DNA from: Perca fluviatilis
Taxonomy: Eukaryota; Chordata; Actinopteri; Perciformes; Percidae
Reading direction: 5' to 3'
Assembly (NCBI RefSeq): GCF_010015445.1
Contig: NC_053114.1
Location: 24,039,579-24,103,578, forward strand
DNA: 64,000 nucleotides
In this document: positions 60,795-64,000 of the stretch, in pieces
Numbering within the stretch: position 1 is the first letter of the stretch
Layout of the letters: each line of letters opens with the position of its first letter
The notes under the pieces: model-generated
What the model saw: only the letters and a program-made list of their open reading frames with translations
What the model was told of the DNA's origin: nothing
Database searches by the model: none
Position numbers and translations under genes: made by a program

Positions 60795-61367
60795 GGTAAC
60801 CCTTTACTTGAAGGTATCGACATAATCGTGACATGACACTGTCATAACTATGACATGACACTGTCATGAACGTGTCATAAACATTATAAACAAGTCATAA
60901 ACGTTTATGACTTTTGTCATTAAGTGTCAAGTGACAAGTTGACATTGTTTGGGTTGTCTTGATTATGACAAGTTGACATTAATCAAAGTGACATTACCAG
61001 AAGTTGTCTTGATCATGACAAGTTGACATTCAATTTGTTTGGTATGTCTTTGGAATGACAACTTGACATTAACCAGGATGACATTATTACCAGAAGATGT
61101 ATTTGTCATGACAACAAATTTGATGTCAACTTGTCATGGCCAAGACAACTTCTGGTAATGTCACTTTGATTAATGTCAAGTTGTCCTAATCAAGACAACC
61201 CAAACAATGTCAATTTGTCATGACGAAAACCGAATGACACTTAATGACAGAAGTCATAAACGTTTGACTTGTTTATAACGTTTATGACACGTTCATGACA
61301 GTGTCATGTCATAGTTATGACAGTGTCATGTCACGATTATGTCGATACCTTCAAATAAAGTGTTACC
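60795..61367. mobile_element. 573-bp foldback (long inverted repeat) MITE
   Basis: The left arm begins GGTAACCCTTTACTTGAAGG and the right arm ends CCTTCAAATAAAGTGTTACC. Nearly the whole element pairs with itself around a centre near 61080, with arms of roughly 260 bases differing at few positions. Inside, GACAAGTTGACATT-type units recur on both strands. Flanking aaat (60791-60794 and 61368-61371) may be the target duplication. No coding capacity. Confidence 0.85.
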
Positions 61368-64000
61368 AAATACATACTCACGCAGGTAATGAAGACCTGC
61401 TTAGTTGAGTGCATCAATATGCTTTCAAAATAAAAAAAAATAAAAATGGTCATGCCGATATGACAGTTTCTCACTGATCAGTGTCAGCGTTGTTCTGCAT
61501 TATGATATGACGGGTCCCACTCACAACTGCTAAAAATTATTGATTTTACACTAGTCCATTTAATGGGAATATAATAATATAAATCCAAATTATGTCAGAG
61601 TTTAAGTGTTAGGCTAAGTATTTACATGTAGGACAGGAAAGGGTTGCATGAAACAAAGGGAGAGGAGCCATGCCTTGCTCATTTAAACATCTATGAATCC
61701 ACAGAATGCTAAAAGCCAATTTACAGTGCAAGGTATTCAGAACCATGGTATGTACTGTATGTAGACTAAGCCTTGTAAAGTGAAAATATGACACCCAGTA
61801 GTCTATATTTAAACTTTGCTGTATGCTTGAATGTGCGGGATAGGATCCCAATTGTTGACGAGTTCTGATAGTGTCAAGTCTTTTTCTTCTCTTTTTGGCC
61901 AGCTACTTGTCACACTGTTTGGATTTGCAAGAGTATTATCACAATAAAATCAAATCTTGATTGGTGGCTTGAGCTATTGATAAGTAAAATAGGTCAGCTA
62001 TGTCTGTCAAAAAGTGTCTTCTTGCTGTGTACAGGTTTTAAAACAATCAGTATGTTGTACGTCAGTCCAAGTGTGTCCAGTGAGGCGGCCTTAACATTGT
62101 AACATTTTTGTGTATTTGAAAGATAATTAATTATTGCACATAATAAATTATGCTGTAATCCTTTTTTTGGGGAATTTGATTGGGCAGCATTTGTGTGTAT
62201 TGGTCTATTTTATGGAGCCATCCTTGTCAAAGGAATGTGGTATTTCACACTCTAACCAATTTACTTGTCTCACGCTGTGTGTCTTTATTTTCTGAAGATA
62301 TGCAGTTTTCTGATGATAAATATTTTAAAGAAATAAAATATCTATTCCTTTGTAGTTTCCTCACAAATTATAAATTGCTTAAGGAAGTAAAGTGCACTAT
62401 AAAAGCACACATAAACATTACAGATACACATACAGTTTAAACTCCCTGTAAAGGGACTAAAGTTGAATATAAAGTGTAATGATCTGTTAGCATTTCACTG
62501 TGGTGAAAACGGTCTAAGTGCCTCTGCTAATGTCTACAGTAGAAGCTTAACAGCACCACTAATAGGCTGACATCCCCTGGGTGAGGGATAGGAGAGCCCT
62601 GAAGGAGGCAACTGGTGAGGATGTGGGGTTGAGACATGTACTGATGACCAGAGTCTTCCTCCATGAAATGAGGCTAGCAGAGCAGATCTCGCCAGAGGTC
62701 AGTGCTGATTAGTTGTACACAGAACTGATTGCGAGAGTAATAGGCTGGAATTTGTGTATGTCACTGTGTAGCTTGATAGATTACCTATACTTAGATCATT
62801 GGGCGTAGTGTGCTTTTTAATTCACGAAAGGGAAGGTTGATTTAGGGGAGGATTTAAGTCTTCTCTCAAGGACTGGTCACAGCTTTACTTATTTAAGTCA
62901 TTTGCAGCTGGACATGGACATGCCGATCGTTAAAGGTAAAATTTTCGGAGGTGTTTTTAGCCCATTGATCTCCTCAGAACCTTGGGAGTGATCAATCGGA
63001 AATATTGACTGACGTCAGAATCTGTGGTTACAGTTGCTGCATGCCTCACAGTGGATGGATACAGATTGAATAAATGCAACATAGTCCTGCCTGCTCATGG
63101 TGTTGAAAATTATTTGTGAGACATTACCAAACAAGACGATTGTGACTGTTAGCTGATAATGATAAGGGAAATAATAACAGTGTTTGTCTGGAAGCAGTTT
63201 ACAAAGTCCTTCATGGGTTATAACTGCTGACATTAATCAATTCATCAAAACAATAGAAATGTATCTTTTTGTTTATCAAGCAAAACATTCTGTGGCTTAA
63301 TATTCTTAAAAGTGAGAATTTCCTGCTTTTTTTCTGTTTCATATCAATGTAGAGAACACGTCTATGGACTGTTGGCCGGCCAAAACTATTTACAGCCATC
63401 ACCTCAGGCTTTGGGTTATGGTGAAGGGCATTTTAATGAATTTTTAACATTCTATAGATTTGACTGTTAATCCAAAAAACAAGAGTCAAACAATAACGTT
63501 ATTGGACAGATCATTCCACATAAGGATATCTGATTTCATAGTAGTAGACTTCAATATAATAATTTAGAAAACGGATGGGTGCATGGACAGATGGAAGAAA
63601 CTGGAACCACTTATAATAACTTAAAAGTAAAACAAACACTTTACAGTGCAAGGTCAAAATGTTACTCTCTAATCCCATTTAATTTATAATTATGTCATAA
63701 TGTTTTTTCCAATGTTGAGGTCTCTGCTGGGAATTTAAGCCATATCTTAACCACAGGCCTAGAGGAGTGTGCTGATAACAGTATCCCTGGAGATCTAGAG
63801 TGTGCCTTCTGCATTTAAGAGATCTGCTTGATTTCCCTGGCCTGATTGTTTTGGCCTAAATGAGATTTTGGGGGAGTTCAGATGCTCCCTTATATCTTGT
63901 CCCCTCTTTTTTCCCCCTCCCTCCTTCCTCCCACTGTCCTCTTTAATGTTACTCCAACCCAGTTTTACAAGTAGCTGTGAGGTGACTTCAGTCACATGAA

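Larger units (their letters stand above)
54442..64000. other. Long AT-rich non-coding region
   Basis: 9.6 kb without a recognised exon. It would be the first intron of the candidate gene or intergenic DNA. It contains a SINE (55629-55808), CA, CAA and GT tracts, and a 573-bp foldback element (60795-61367). The purine-rich stretch at 57710-58100 keeps long minus-strand frames open by composition. Confidence 0.5.

Overview
The window is vertebrate nuclear DNA, almost certainly from a percomorph-type teleost. It is AT-rich, with introns, long (GT)n tracts, tRNA-derived SINEs, CR1/L2-type LINE debris and many short inverted-repeat transposons. The recognised genes are vertebrate genes spread over spliced exons. 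No bacterial or viral operon structure is present.

Layout. (1) 1-27808, plus strand: the 3' two thirds of synaptotagmin-7 (syt7). The variable linker exons (1063-1185 and 20119-20242, plus a candidate alternative exon at 7392-7469 and a possible stop-containing exon at 4096) lie in very large introns. The C2A and C2B exons (24621-27808) follow. The transmembrane start lies upstream of the window. (2) 27809-36980: syt7 3' flank and a transposon-rich interval. (3) 36989-40807, minus strand: sdhaf2, all four coding exons. (4) 41600-about 46225, plus strand: cpsf7, eight coding exons, head-to-head with sdhaf2 across a 792-base shared promoter interval. (5) About 46480-47935, minus strand: polr2l, two coding exons and a non-coding first exon, tail-to-tail with cpsf7. 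(6) 50547-50934, minus strand: a compact cend1-like gene encoding a tail-anchored protein. (7) 53700-54441, plus strand: a GC-richer promoter-like stretch with a candidate first exon of an unidentified gene. The remainder to 64000 would be its first intron or intergenic DNA.

The genes are not one pathway. syt7 is a Ca2+ sensor for exocytosis. sdhaf2 helps attach FAD to succinate dehydrogenase. cpsf7 is a subunit of the pre-mRNA cleavage factor CFIm. polr2l is the smallest shared RNA polymerase subunit. cend1 promotes neuronal cell-cycle exit. The order matters for synteny: syt7-sdhaf2-cpsf7 matches human 11q12, while polr2l and cend1 are neighbours at human 11p15.5.

Mobile DNA is the most structured non-genic content. 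At least four short elements are bounded by TTAA on both sides (1380-2976, 13367-17688, 31646-32155, 43623-43765). One is a long palindrome interrupted by a 3.6 kb LINE. There are hAT-like elements (12265-12421, 32187-33084, 35254-36009), a 573-bp foldback (60795-61367), two SINEs with clear target duplications, and a perfect 29-bp hairpin at 35828-35888. I saw no convincing undescribed biological system. The most useful leads are the candidate syt7 alternative exons, the perfect hairpin, the nested palindromic transposon and the unidentified first exon near 54.4 kb.
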